DNA of 64,000 nucleotides from contig OW051493.1 of assembly GCA_932521035.1 (NCBI GenBank), positions 4,402,001 through 4,466,000 of the forward strand, read 5' to 3'. The notes below the pieces were generated by a model that did not search any database, was not told the origin of the DNA, and saw nothing but the letters and a program-made list of their open reading frames with translations. Every line of letters starts with the position of its first letter. Positions within the stretch are counted from its first letter, which is position 1. The position numbers and the translations under genes are program-made. Shown one piece after another: positions 32,055-43,651 of the stretch. The stretch comes from Oscheius dolichura (lineage: Eukaryota > Nematoda > Chromadorea > Rhabditida > Rhabditidae).

Positions 32055-34697
32055 CTATTTCTGCTTAACACCGTATTTTAGTTTATTAGCAAACTTCTTC
32101 GGGTTTATTCCAAAGGCTGCAAGACGTTGATTATCCACCGGAAGAACGACTTTATTCTGAAAGGAGCGACTTAATCAAAGAAAGAAAGAACCACACCTTA
32201 TTTTTAGGGAATTTTCTTTTTTCTTTAACAGTTTCCTGTGTCTTTTCCGTTACAGAAATATTATCTTTCTCAGATTTGCCATTTGCTATTGAAGCCTGCT
32301 GTATGATCGGAGGAACATGCTTATCGGTAGCAACAGTTGAGATTGTAGATTTCTTCTTTCGCCGCCGAGGTGTTTTTTGGATTGAAACGCCTTCATCTAC
32401 CATACTTTCGTTGTTCTAAAAGCATTAGAATAGTTTCTTTAAGGAATTACTGCTGCTGCGTTCGTATCAGTTACTTTATTTTTATTCTTCTTTTTCACGT
32501 CGTTTTCCTTAACATTAATAGGTTCTTCTTGTGATGTATTCATATCATTTGGATTTGCTCTAAAACAGAATTATAGAAGCCTAATCAATTACTTTGTCAT
32601 ATTATTGGTGAATATCATTTCTTTCTTCTTTGTACTAACAGCCCTTATCTGATAATTCCTGACTTCAGCCTTTTCATCCGTTTCGCTTTTATAAGCAGTC
32701 ACCTAAGTAATAAGACTTAAATTTTTCTTAACCTTTAACTACCTTTTTGAGAGACACCCATGAATTTAGCTGTTGATCTTCGGCATTAAGAATTTCTTGT
32801 ACGTCTAATCCATAGCTATTGGGAAGAACCTGCCTATATTTAAATTTGGTAACTTGATCTCCTAGAATATTTACATTTTCAAAAATAAAGATTACTCTTA
32901 CCGATAATGTCTTCATAGTTTAATGAGTAGTACTCATCCAGATATTCTTCAAATGTTTTTTCATTGGGATCGAAGACTGGTTTTTTGGTTTTTGCCTTAG
33001 ATGCAGAAGCACGTTTAACTTTTCGCCGGGATTCTGCAAAAAGATACTACGATAATCACAAAAACCCCACTTTTTCTTCGAGGTCCCTCATTCTCATCAT
33101 CCAAACTTTGCTTTACTTTTTTTGGCTCTGGTTCATTACAGTCGTCCTGATTTTCATTTAAAGAATCATCCTCATCATAAACTTCAGACTCCGATCCATT
33201 GTTTTCCTCCTATAATATTCACTATATAACTAATAACAAAAACAGACTTCTTCCATGTCGCTAAATACCGGCTTTTCCATTCCTTCGTCTTCTGGGTAAT
33301 CCTGCCCATCTGCATAGTATTTGTTATCAAAGAGTTCCTGCAAGTTTATTACTTTTGCACTATTTGTAATGGTGTACCTTCATTCTTTCATCAAACTTTT
33401 TAGGATCGAAATCACCTTCAAGATCTTCAATGTTGATAGGAATATCATCGCCAGCGACTTCACGTAAAGCTGCTAATTTAGCTTCAATATGCTTTTTTGT
33501 CGACATTTTCTTTTGAGCAATTTCCTTTTTACGAGCCTCTTTTTCTTCTGCTTTCCGGGTTTTATAATCTTTACGCTTCTCCTTTCTTTTGTTGTTTACC
33601 CCCCGAAGAGATTCTGCGACAGTACGAGGGTAGTGTTTTATCTATAATCGTTAAGTAACAATAGAACATATCAATAAACTTACGAAATCCTGATCGGGGT
33701 TTTCAAATCTGAAGTTATACTTTGTTTCATAGTCTTGTTGCTGTTTTAATTCGTCCTCGTCTTTTTCTACGTCAATTATCTCATTATATGTAGGAACGCT
33801 AAAACTATATTATCTGTACAAAGTATACCGTACCTTTCTTTTATGGCATCTGTCTCATAGTCTTTGTTCAGCAGATAGTCTCTTAAAAACTTTTCCTCGT
33901 CATTGAGACCAGGATCATTCCAAGCTTTTTTGAGGGTATTAAGTTCATTGCTGTCAGAAAAAGTGTCTACATTCTGTGTTTTAATCCATTCGTAGTAATC
34001 CTTCTCTTCACTATCCTAAATGGCACCCGAAATTCTTGAAAAAAAAACATTGCTAACCTTTTCATCAGCTGACTTATCTCTTTTAATTAGAAGATCACCG
34101 TCATCATCACTTACTTGTGCGATGGTAGCTTTAATTCTGCAAAAAAAGCATAATAAATGATTTTAGACAAATAAGGATAAACATAATATAAAACATACTG
34201 TTTGCGGATTTGTTCTTGTTGTTCGTAATAACCCGGTTCATCTTTTTGCTCATCCTCATTATCACTTTCACTGTCTTCAAATTTACTAAAATTATTTATA
34301 CAAAAATTGTAACGCGACCCACCCGGCTTTTTCAAGTATAACTTTTCGCTCATAATCTTTTAAAAACATAGGTTTAGTTTTTGATTCCTGTTGGTTTTTT
34401 TTGGGGACGGCTACATCCACAGTTGAATTATCCCAAAACCTATCAAGAAGCTATAGAATGTAAAAGCGTAATTCCAACTTCACACTATGTTTGTAGATAT
34501 CGTCCTTATTGCCTTTCAACGCTCCAAGGGTTTTGAGAAATGCTGTTTCATGTTCTCGAGTCCACTCCTAACAATAAATATACAAATTATTATCCCAAGA
34601 CACCCACCGGCTCATCTTCACTGGAAGATGATGGTTCATCACCTTCTGATTCGTGTAATGTTTCTTGTGGTATAACGTCCTGCTTTTTCTTGACCAT
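32055..34697 (-). CDS. KRI1: KRI1-like ribosome biogenesis protein
   Basis: KRI1 is a nucleolar protein needed for 40S subunit assembly. The reading begins [20 protein letters not shown], then acidic stretches and [27 protein letters not shown] and the basic middle ([24 protein letters not shown], 33530-33600). The C-terminal KRI1 signature is clear: [35 protein letters not shown] and a basic tail ending [12 protein letters not shown]. About twelve introns of about 40-60 nt interrupt it. Length near 700 residues agrees with the family. It is upstream of ARL1 on the same strand. The name should not be confused with C. elegans kri-1, an unrelated gene. Confidence 0.85.
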
Positions 34698-34995
34698 CTT
34701 ATGTCCTATAATATTCTTTATTAATTTCTAACAGCCGAAAAGAGGTCAAAAAGTAATTAAATCTAGTCAGTAAATGAATATTGAATAAAATTCAGCACCA
34801 GATTCGTTGGGGTGAAAAGAAATTACGCATGACGTATATTTTTGGATGCACGAATTTATTGAAAGATCGCCAGCGCGGACCAGAGGAAGCAGATCACAAC
34901 CAAGGGGGCACATACGCAGAAATATTCGTTGGAAAATGCCACTTGGAAATATGGGACTAGAGTTTGAAAATCTCGGGAGTCGATTTGCTATTTGT

Positions 34996-35530
34996 TTACT
35001 GGAAAAGATTGGAACTTGGAGATTGTCCTCCATCAGGTAACATCGTTTGTGTCAATCTGGTCGACTTTCTCACGATGTCTACCAGTTCCGGGTCGTCGGC
35101 AATCCCCAGCTCTGAAACCCTCGCCTTCCCCTCGTCTACATCCCTCCGTGTCCTGTAATGGGCGGCTTCCTGTTGTAGCGGTTCCTCCCGAATTACTAGA
35201 GACCTCTCCCCTACCAGGATGGAGATGACCCTCCCGTCTCTCTGTATCTGTTTCTGGGCGGTGTCCCTGTTAACGAGCATTTTCTATCCTGTAGCAGAAG
35301 CCACTTTTGATGTCCCCGATAGTCTTGGCGTGTTCGCCAAACTGTTGGTGAAATAGGCTGACCTCGCCCTCCACTTCTTCATCATCTCCTCCTTGATGGC
35401 CCAGTGTGGTGAGACACGGACGAGGGGAATACCTTGACTGGCCGGCAGGAGGCCGACACCCGGCCGAGTGGATTTGACCTGGAAGTGGGGCCGGCTCGGT
35501 TCTGGGTCTGATTAGACGTGGATTCCACAT
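34996..35530 (-). CDS. Unknown small helical protein (joins uncertain)
   Basis: The firm part is the last exon, about 35265 down to 34996. It has GC-rich codon use and reads RDTAQKQIQRDGRVISILVG, EEPLQQEAAHYRTRRDVDE and GIADDPELVDIVRKSTRL. An upstream exon near 35285-35400 is probable, and a 38-nt intron (gtggcttctg...gttaacag) could join them, but no single frame reads through convincingly to the candidate first Met at 35530. A polyadenylation signal for this strand (AATAAA read on the minus strand) lies near 34855. The product would be helical and charged with no signal peptide. Not recognised. Confidence 0.4.
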
Positions 35531-36687
35531 GTGTTCGGCATTCGATTACGGACGACACATGGCACTTATTGACTCATCTTCTGGGCACAATTGTCTTCTT
35601 GGCGACGTCCATTTGATTGCCGGCCCGGAGCCCCTTATAATTGCCATCGATTCACACCCTCTCTACCCCACCTAATCCCCATTGTCCGATCCCCCAGAAA
35701 AGGGCCAAAACTCCTGTTCCCACGCCATCTGAAGGGGGCGTCCGATTTCAAAAGACTCGTCTTCCCGCCTCTGCCCGTCCATTTTAATAGAATCTGCCTG
35801 ATTGGTGTCCTCATCTGGGGGGTTACGTAATTTGGCATGTGTGGGTGAACGGGGGGCGAGTATTGATCGATTAGCTTAAGCGACGCCACACGACGGCACC
35901 CCGGCCTATCCCTCATTATGCAAAAATCACTGGGCCCCGGGAGGCAGGCCCCTCCGCTTCCGTCCATTATCTCGGTCACTTCATTTACAAGCCACCTTAT
36001 CTCCCCGGCTATCAAAACAATCTTCGGCCATATTTCATTTTCGCGTCAACAACGAATTTTACCCGCCTTATTGAATGGCATCGGCTCGTTTCTTTTCCCC
36101 GGGGATCGGCCCCCTCGACCGCCAGACACGCAATATTTCTATTACTTGCCAATTTACATTCAAACTGCCTTTTTTTTGGAATTTTTCGAGAGGCCAGGCT
36201 CTTTTTGGGCCGTCTCTCGAATTTCTTCGGCTGAACTCCTCCCTATACATGGCACAAACATGATGTCTCCTTCAAATAACCCTTTAAATGACTTTTTACT
36301 CCTTTTCTGATCATTTAGAGCTGTTTCCAAACCTTTCTTTAGCCCAATTTCCCCAAAAAATTGTTCTCCCCCGTCGTCTCCTGTCCCACGCCCGAGTATC
36401 CTTGGACCAAAACAACCGGGGATACCATGAGTTGCCCTCGCGAGTCGAGTCGAATAAAAACCTCGGAATTTACTTTCCGCCGACCTCCAAAGATCCTCGG
36501 AATTTTGCTTTTTATCCCCTTGGATAACAAGGGTTTTTCTCCTACCCGAGTCAGGTGGAGAGGCCTCTCCAGCGCTGTTTGTCGTGTCCGATATCAGTGT
36601 ACCCCCCGCGCGCTTCTCTTATTTGCTATAATTATCCTGTTTTTATCCATTTTTTATATATTTTTTATTTCCGGCCTCAGCCGAGGG
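35531..36687. other. Intergenic region upstream of Dishevelled, about 1.15 kb
   Basis: No convincing gene on either strand; long frames exist but use no splice sites and carry no motifs. It ends with an acceptor (ggcctcag) just before the Dishevelled ATG. It should hold the regulatory DNA of Dishevelled and of the divergent small gene. Confidence 0.5.
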
Positions 36688-39600
36688 ATGGACACCTTCG
36701 ATGGGTCCGACGTCATGGACTCCTCCGACGCCACCCTGGCCACCGTGGTCGAGAACACCAAGAGGATCAACCTGGACGACACGGCCGGCAGTGAGGAGCT
36801 GTCCTCCATCATCAACCACCAAGGTGAGGACGATGGCCGTCGTTCGAGAGACTCGAGGAAGTTGTTGTCCCGGGTCAACAGACGCGGCAAAAAGCCACGG
36901 CTCAAAGATCTTCTTTCGCTTCTTTTTCCATGACCCCCTGCCGTTTCAGGAGCCGTGGGACTGTCCGACATGTCCGACGGACACATGTCCGAGACCTCGG
37001 AGACGGCCGTCAACGCGGCCGAGCCCAATTTCCCCGCCGTAACCAAAGTAAGTCCCTTCCCTATCGGGCATAGTCCTCTCCCTTCCAGGTTTATTACCAT
37101 ATCGACGACGAGCCGACGCCCTACATGACGGAGGTTCATCTGTCGCCCGATCTCATCACTCTAGGCGACGTCAAACGGGTTCTCACACGGTCCAACTTCA
37201 AATATTTCGCCAAGACCATCGACCCCGACTCCGGATCGTAAGTCCCTATTTTCTTTAAAAAAAATAAATCTATCCATCTAGAGAGGTTAAAATGGAGATT
37301 CGAGACGATATGCAGAGGTTACAAAGGACGGCGAACGGGCGGTTCGAGTTGTTCCTGATGACGACCGAGGGGTCGACGACCTCCGACGGGAGCAGTGGAC
37401 TGCCGAAGTCTGTCCGACACCAAATGGTGAGTCTTGGCTGTTTCGAAAGAGAAAAGTCGATGGTTACAGGTGCCCGGACCAGCTCCCTCCGGCCGCTACG
37501 GACAACAGATGTACCGGCCGCCTCCCCACCACTTCGACAGCAGCAGTAAGCCAACCCGGAACTAGAGATAATCGGGATTTCAGTGATGAGCACCGACTCG
37601 GAGTCGATGTTCTCGGCGCCGGCACACTACATGAAGGGGAGCCTGGGCCGGCGGCCGATGTACCCACCCCAGTACATGTCGAGTATGTTTTGATAGGGGG
37701 ATGCCTCCGGGGAGACTTTGATAGGGCGAGATGCCTCCGGGGAAGTACATCTTGACACCTGGTCACTCTGCTGCCCCTAGATTGATGTTTCAGTGGATAC
37801 ATGAGACAATTGCTCTTCCACTTAATGATCGCACACATATCTCACACCCGTTGTAAGTCTCGACTCGGCGGCTCGTCTTCTTCTTTTTCTCCCTTCCTCC
37901 GGATTACCGTATTCATATCCGAGTCGGCTGATAGGATAATCCTCGCCGGCTCTCACGGGTCTCTGTTTGTGCGCGGGAGCTCTCTTTCTCTCGGTCCTTG
38001 TCTCATTTCTCATCTCCTTGTTTCCCCCAACCGGAAAATCATAATCTCCTCGGCAAATTTGTCCCTCTCCCAGCTGACCGTTCCCCTGTTGACATCTCCC
38101 CCTCCAATCAGATGCCCCCAAAGGCCACCTTCCAGTATTCCCGACCCGCACCAGAGATCTCCTCCTCTCGACGAGCTAATCAATGATATTCTGCGCGAGT
38201 CCCACTTGAAACAGACCTCACCCCCTTGTTTTTTTCTTGTCAAAAATAATCAATGGACAATCTTTGTCTTTTCGCTCTTCTTCTTCTGCAAAGCCATTGT
38301 CGCGCCACTCCTTCGAGTACCCGCTTGTTTGACCCAATTATCTTCTCTCATCCCCTTATTTTCATTATCAGATGTCGTCCTCCACCTCCCCATCCTCCAA
38401 AGAGAACTTCCCCTCCCTCCTCCGCGACGTGATAAATGACCAGAAAAACACCCAACGCAGTCTACCAGGACGGTTGAAGGCCACAGAGTCGCTGAGCGGG
38501 AGGGTGGCGGCCATGGTGTTGAAGATGGAGAAGAAACACTCCGTGAAAGCCCCCATGGCACAGCAGGAGTCGCTGGAAGACGAGGAGAAGAAACGGACCA
38601 AGAGGAAGTACATGGGCAGTATCAGCGGGTCCAAGCTGCTTCAGAACCTGTTCACTCCAAGCAAGAAGGAGAAGACCGGCGAGCCGAAGCCGAAGATGGC
38701 CGGCGGTCGGGTGGTGGCCGTCTCCGGTGCAGCTGGCGGCGAGCCGATGGTTTTTAAAGAAGGCGGCTGCCTGGACCCCGTGCTCCGACGCAGTAAGACC
38801 TCCGCCGACGCCAATTCATTAGGACCCGTACCGGTGCTGATAGGGGGAAGGCTGAAAAAGCGGCAATCGGAGAGCTCAATCGGCACAGACGGCAGAAAGT
38901 GCAAGCGGCTGTCAACAGCTCTTCCGCCACCTCCTAAACTTCTTCCTCCATGCCATTCGGCGGCCATCGTCACAATTGAGCCAGCCAAACCCGCTCTCCG
39001 TTCCTCGTCCCCCATCAAAGACAGATCCCCTGTCAGAAGACGAGCACCCCCATCGGAGAGGCCTCTCCCCGTCTTTCGGAAGCCACCCGCTCCCGTGGGC
39101 CGAAGAATCTCACCCAGCCCGGCGGAGCTAAAGACTTCCGTAGTCGAGTCCTCCCGTATTCCCCAGATCTCTATTACTCCTGCTCAAGATAAACCCAAAG
39201 AGTCAATCAGTCTGGACAATTTTGAACACCACTGGCGACAGGAGAGGAGGCCAGCTCCTCCAAGGGGATTGAGCCGGACGATGACCTACGTAGAGAGCAA
39301 AATACTCCCTCCTCTATATGAGACGGGCATCAACGAGGACGTCGTGTCTTGTGCCGCCACTGTGGGACCTGGAAAGGAGAGGAAACGGCTCAGGAGATAC
39401 GGAGGGAGCAACACGACGAGTACCTACCAGGGGAAGAAAGACACGGCCCCGGATGCCTCTCCCCGGCGGCACCTCATTGGTTTCCTCCATAGAACTAGTC
39501 ATCTTTCCCTGACCAGCGAACTCAGCGGAGACGCGTCTTTCTACCTCATTGGTCAGTAGAAAACGAGACTAATCGCAACTAACCTACCCCTGAAAGACCC

Positions 39601-42257
39601 AGATATATTCAATATTTCAGGCCATCGAGGAAGACGGTTCGAAGACTCGACCCTGGGATCGGAGAGCGATGCTCGCGTCTTCTCCGACGAGGACGATAGG
39701 TGAGTCGTCTTTCGAAACGGGGAATGGTCTTGGAGGGTACTTGATCCCCTTTGAGGGATGACTCGGCGCTGAGATTAGAGAGACACTGCTCGCGACATTC
39801 CTTCCCTGCCCGGCCCGCCATGTCCGGCTATTCCGCAGAAGACGACGACGTGGAAGGCAGCGACGGCAAGGCCTACTACTCGACGACTTCCAATTCTTCC
39901 GATTATTATTGCGCTGTAAAACATAAGTGGGTAGCATCCCGGCCGAGGTCCATATGGCCAATTAGCCTCGCTTTTTATCACGTTCCTTTGGAACAGGGAC
40001 GGCCGTAAACCGGGGAGCTGTCGAGCCAATCTTTACGCAATTTATTGCTACCTCGGAGAATCCTCCAGGAACTGGGCAAAACAACGTAACACATTACAGA
40101 GGATCGACCACAACGGACATCACCTCTGTCTCGAGACAACATGTCAACGCCTACCGACGGCGGCAGAAGAGGAAGAACTACAGGAAACCCTCGAGGGCGT
40201 CCTCCTTCTCCAGTATTACTGGTAAGGGACGACAGGGGATCATTTATACAGAGATGGTTTAGAATCCTCGATGAGCCTGGATGTTATCACGGTCACCCTG
40301 AATATGGACCCTGTAAATTTCCTGGGGATCTCAATCGTCGGAGAGAGCTCAACCCGTGGGGATAACGGTATCTACGTGGCCAACATAATCAAAGGTTGGA
40401 TGGCTTGTCTCCCTTTACAACAGAATTTAGGAGGAGCCGTGGCGCTGGATGGGAGGATAGAAGCCGGCGATATGATCCTCCAGGTCAACGAGATCTCCTT
40501 TGAAAACTTCACAAATGACCAGGCGGTGGATGTCTTGAGGTAACGTGTGATCTCTTGATTTTCACTTGAGGCCGTTATAGAGAGGCCGTGGCTCGGAAAG
40601 GGCCGATCAAACTGACGGTGGCAAAGTCTTTCAACCAGGGTCCCAAGAGCTGTTTTACTATGCCCCGCAACCACAGAGACGAGCCGGTGAGACCCATCGA
40701 CACCCAGGCCTGGATTGCCCATACCAACGCCATGTTGAACAGGGGGATGCCTAGCATCCTCGAGGGTAGGAAAACCGCTGTCTTCTCTGGATAGTCAAAT
40801 ATTCCAGGGTCTGAAGGGGCTCCCACCCCCGTTCCGGGAGATTGGCCACATGGTAGGCCACCCAGCAGTTCGACTGTCACCTCCGGCGGCTCCAACGGGC
40901 AGACGGCTGTCACCACGAAGCTCAATGTGAACTCCGATAAGAAAAAAGTAAGCCCTTTATTTCTATCTTTACAAGGAACTCGTTCAGATAATTCAAGCCA
41001 TGGTGATGCCGGATTCTGGACTCGAAATCAAAGACCGCCACTGGCTGAAACTACTGGTACCGAACTCTATGATAGGTAGGATCTCTTCTTCTATTTAATG
41101 GCATGACTGCTTCAGGAACTGAATTATTGGATTGGCTGTTGGAGAATGTGGACGGCCTGAGGGACAAGAAAGAGGCGAAGAAGTTCGCCACCGACCTCCT
41201 GAAACTGAAGCTGATCACCCAGATGCACGCCAACCAGCAGACGTTCATCGAGCAGCGCTACTACATGGTCGGCCCGGAATGCCAAGGTACAGTACAGCTT
41301 GTTTTTTGCCGTGACGAAAGACGGAAAACACTCAGAACTGCTTGTCACAAAGCACACAAGTGAGGGAACAGGGCGTTTTCAGACTTTTTGCGGTACCGGA
41401 CCCATCCGGAGGAATTCCAGCAGCCGTCTTGCAGCAACCGCTGGCAGCAGCGGTGGTCCGGAGGCATGCCCAAGAGCCAGGCGCCGGCCTCCATGGTAAG
41501 CGACTTGCACGGCCGAATGTACGTCATGAACATCTGAAAAGGCGATCCCCGTCCCCCACTTTTGGTGCCATTCTTGATCTCCTGGTGACCCGAGCCGGTG
41601 GTCTCCCCCTCCCTCCCCCTCTCTCTCTCTCTCTCATTTATAGCATGGTGCACCCCACAAATTGCTCAAAAAACACAGCTTAGCCGTTATATGTAGACCC
41701 AGAGTTGTATTATCTTTTTCTCTCTTTCGTTGTGATATTTTGGCATGGTCATTTCACACAATAAATGTTTTATGTCGGTCTTCGTTCTCCGCCTGCCCGT
41801 GTGTCCGTCCCGTGTCCTCCGTTGTCTCCCATAACCCATCCTCCCTCCTCACCGTCGTGTTGTCTTTCAGGTCTCTGGCTATGCTTCGATGCCAGTCTCT
41901 CCTTTCCCTCATATGATACCTCGTCCTGGAGGTCCCGATGTCCGTTCCCAAACTTCTGGCGGCTCTGGGGAAGGCAGTGGATCCGGATCCGACCACAAAA
42001 GGTATTCTCTTTCCGCTGGCTATGATCAAAGTTGAACGAACTTCTTCTTTGTTTGTAGAGAAGAGCCGGAGTGACGTGTGTCCCTAATGGAGTTCTCTTT
42101 CAGACGTCAAGTGCTGCTACCCCCGGCTCCTCCCTCCTCGGCCAACCTGCCCGCCAGGCTGGATGAGTTCCCGATGGAAATGGCCGCCTCCCGGCAGTCC
42201 TTCCGCCAGGCCATGAGCCACCCCCTCCACTCCGAGTTCTTCATCGATCACTTATAG
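36688..42257 (+). CDS. dsh: Dishevelled (DIX-PDZ-DEP), Wnt pathway hub
   Basis: Cytoplasmic scaffold that relays Frizzled signals to beta-catenin and planar polarity branches. The DIX domain is at 37090-37370 ([43 protein letters not shown]). It is preceded by about 75 acidic residues where most Dishevelleds begin directly with DIX. PDZ is at 40275-40640 ([39 protein letters not shown]) after the basic segment [11 protein letters not shown] and SFSSIT. DEP is at 40995-41285 ([42 protein letters not shown]). The conserved end [10 protein letters not shown]...SEFFIDHL is present. A large exon (38372-39559) puts nearly 400 basic, Ser/Pro-rich residues between DIX and PDZ. The DIX part can be joined to it in phase using the acceptor at 38402 (ccaaag), across a 718-nt intron. 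A 36-nt intron divisible by three lies inside the PDZ (near 40395). Confidence 0.9.
38356..38374 (+). promoter_or_regulatory. Acceptor at an internal Dishevelled start
   Basis: A splice acceptor (ttttcattatcag) touches an ATG at 38372 that opens the 395-codon exon. This junction is out of phase with the upstream DIX exons, whose last donor (near 37683) ends in phase 1. It is therefore a candidate trans-splice site for a DIX-less isoform. Confidence 0.45.
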
Positions 42258-42337
42258 CTCTGCTCACTTGACAAAAGGCATTTACTTTGGCTGAAACTTG
42301 TATTCTCGTCGGGCCATAAGTTACAAATAAATTTCTC

Positions 42338-42811
42338 TCAAAGGAACCGTAATAGACAGGCAATAAAGACAAGGGGAGGGAATGTGGGCAGGCCGGATTT
42401 ATTGCACATATGTAGATCGGAGCAAGTGTGGCAGGAGCCGTTGCCGCCTATGGCCTGGCAGTGGGCCAAAGCCTGAAACATCAACATTTAGTCGGGGAGG
42501 GCGATGAGGACACCCACCTGGTTACAGCTCTCTTTGGGCAGTCCGGAGGCTGTCCGGGACACGGTTACCCCGCATCCCCGGGCCACGAAGCCGGTCTCAC
42601 CATGGTCACAGACAAATTTGAAACAATCCACAGTGGAGGGCTCACATTGCGCGGGAGAGTATTGGTTGCTACCCTGGTGACACCAAAGAGAACCTGGGAA
42701 TGGGGGGATGAGAACGGGAGGACGGGGCCACTAACCGTAGTGTTGGGCAGAAGAAAGTGGCAGGAGTAGGAAAACGAAGAGAAAGAGCAGCCGGAGGTGG
42801 AGTGGCATCAT
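42338..42811 (-). CDS. Ly-6/three-finger-like GPI-anchored protein (copy B)
   Basis: Starts at 42811 with a strong signal peptide (MMPLHLRLLFLFVFLLLPLS). The ectodomain has ten cysteines (LWCHQGSNQ, AQCEPSTVDCFKFVCDHG, GCGVTVS, ESCNQALAHCQAIG) and ends with the Ly-6-type CHTCSDLHMCNKSG. A hydrophobic tail (LPTFPPLVFIACLLRFL) reaches the stop at 42338, fitting a GPI signal. Two introns of about 45 nt. The last exon overlaps, in antisense, the likely 3' untranslated region of Dishevelled, whose polyadenylation signals on the + strand are at about 42325 and 42362. Function unknown. Confidence 0.72.
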
Positions 42812-43651
42812 TGGGAGAGATGCGAAAAGAGACACTCACAGGGAGCACATCGGGCTCAAGAACAAACACAGATTAGGGACGAGCGAGGCTCTTTAACAGA
42901 CGGGAAGGGAATACACGGCACTTTTTATGTTTTGGTGACATCTTTTTTTAGTCGGGATGGGGAAGAGACGCCCAGCAGAGCGGATGGTCCGTTCCAATAG
43001 CCGTGAACAGCCAAAAAAGAGCTTTTTGCTCAATTGCTTCCTCCTGGAATAATCCACGGCTCTGCCCTCGGATAGAAACCTTCGTCCATCTGTATGGCTT
43101 CCTCGTTCGTTCGGCTCCTCCACCTCGGGGACCAATATATCTCGCCCCGCTCCTCCTGGCCAATCGAAGTTGGGAGTTCATCAGAAAAAGCGACAGAAAT
43201 CCAGTCAATTGGGGGCCTTTCTTTCCCTCTGAGGGGACGGCATTTGACTTGACGCATCGCCTGATTTGATTTAGTTGCATCCGCCCGGCCCCTTAGTCTC
43301 GAATACTCCTGTTTTTCGTAGTTTTGTCGATAGCCTCAGCTGATGATGGAGTTTGGGTGCTAAGCCATTTGAAAGAGCATCAAAAACATAACGGGTTCCC
43401 CCCTGAAAGATTTGTTGTTGCTGGCTGTCAAAGGAGCTGTCGAGGCGACGAATCAGCCGCCGCTCCCAGGAGACCTCCCCTCTCCCATCTGCCATCATTC
43501 TCATCCCCTGGCCACCTCCCTTTATCCTCCTCCTCCGACTGTCTGTAAACATCAAAAAGTGTCTCTCGTTAGGGTCCTTCCTGTCTCCCCTAATTGTCTT
43601 CCTCCTCACACCCTTCCTCCCACAACTGTTCTTTCTTCCAGGGAGTTCTCC
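42812..43651. other. Intergenic region, about 840 bp
   Basis: Between the divergent starts of Ly-6-like copy B (-) and the SLC7-like transporter (+). A pyrimidine-rich acceptor (ttctttcttccag) lies just before the transporter ATG. Open frames here lack motifs. No TATA box is evident. Confidence 0.5.

Noticed and set aside
37790-37805. Dishevelled split into two separate genes
   Set aside because: At first the DIX exons seemed unable to reach the PDZ exons in phase, but the acceptor at 38402 gives a clean join, so an intact gene with an optional second start is simpler.
38641-39018. Minus-strand frame of 125 codons
   Set aside because: Antisense of the large Dishevelled exon, with no splice sites or motif.
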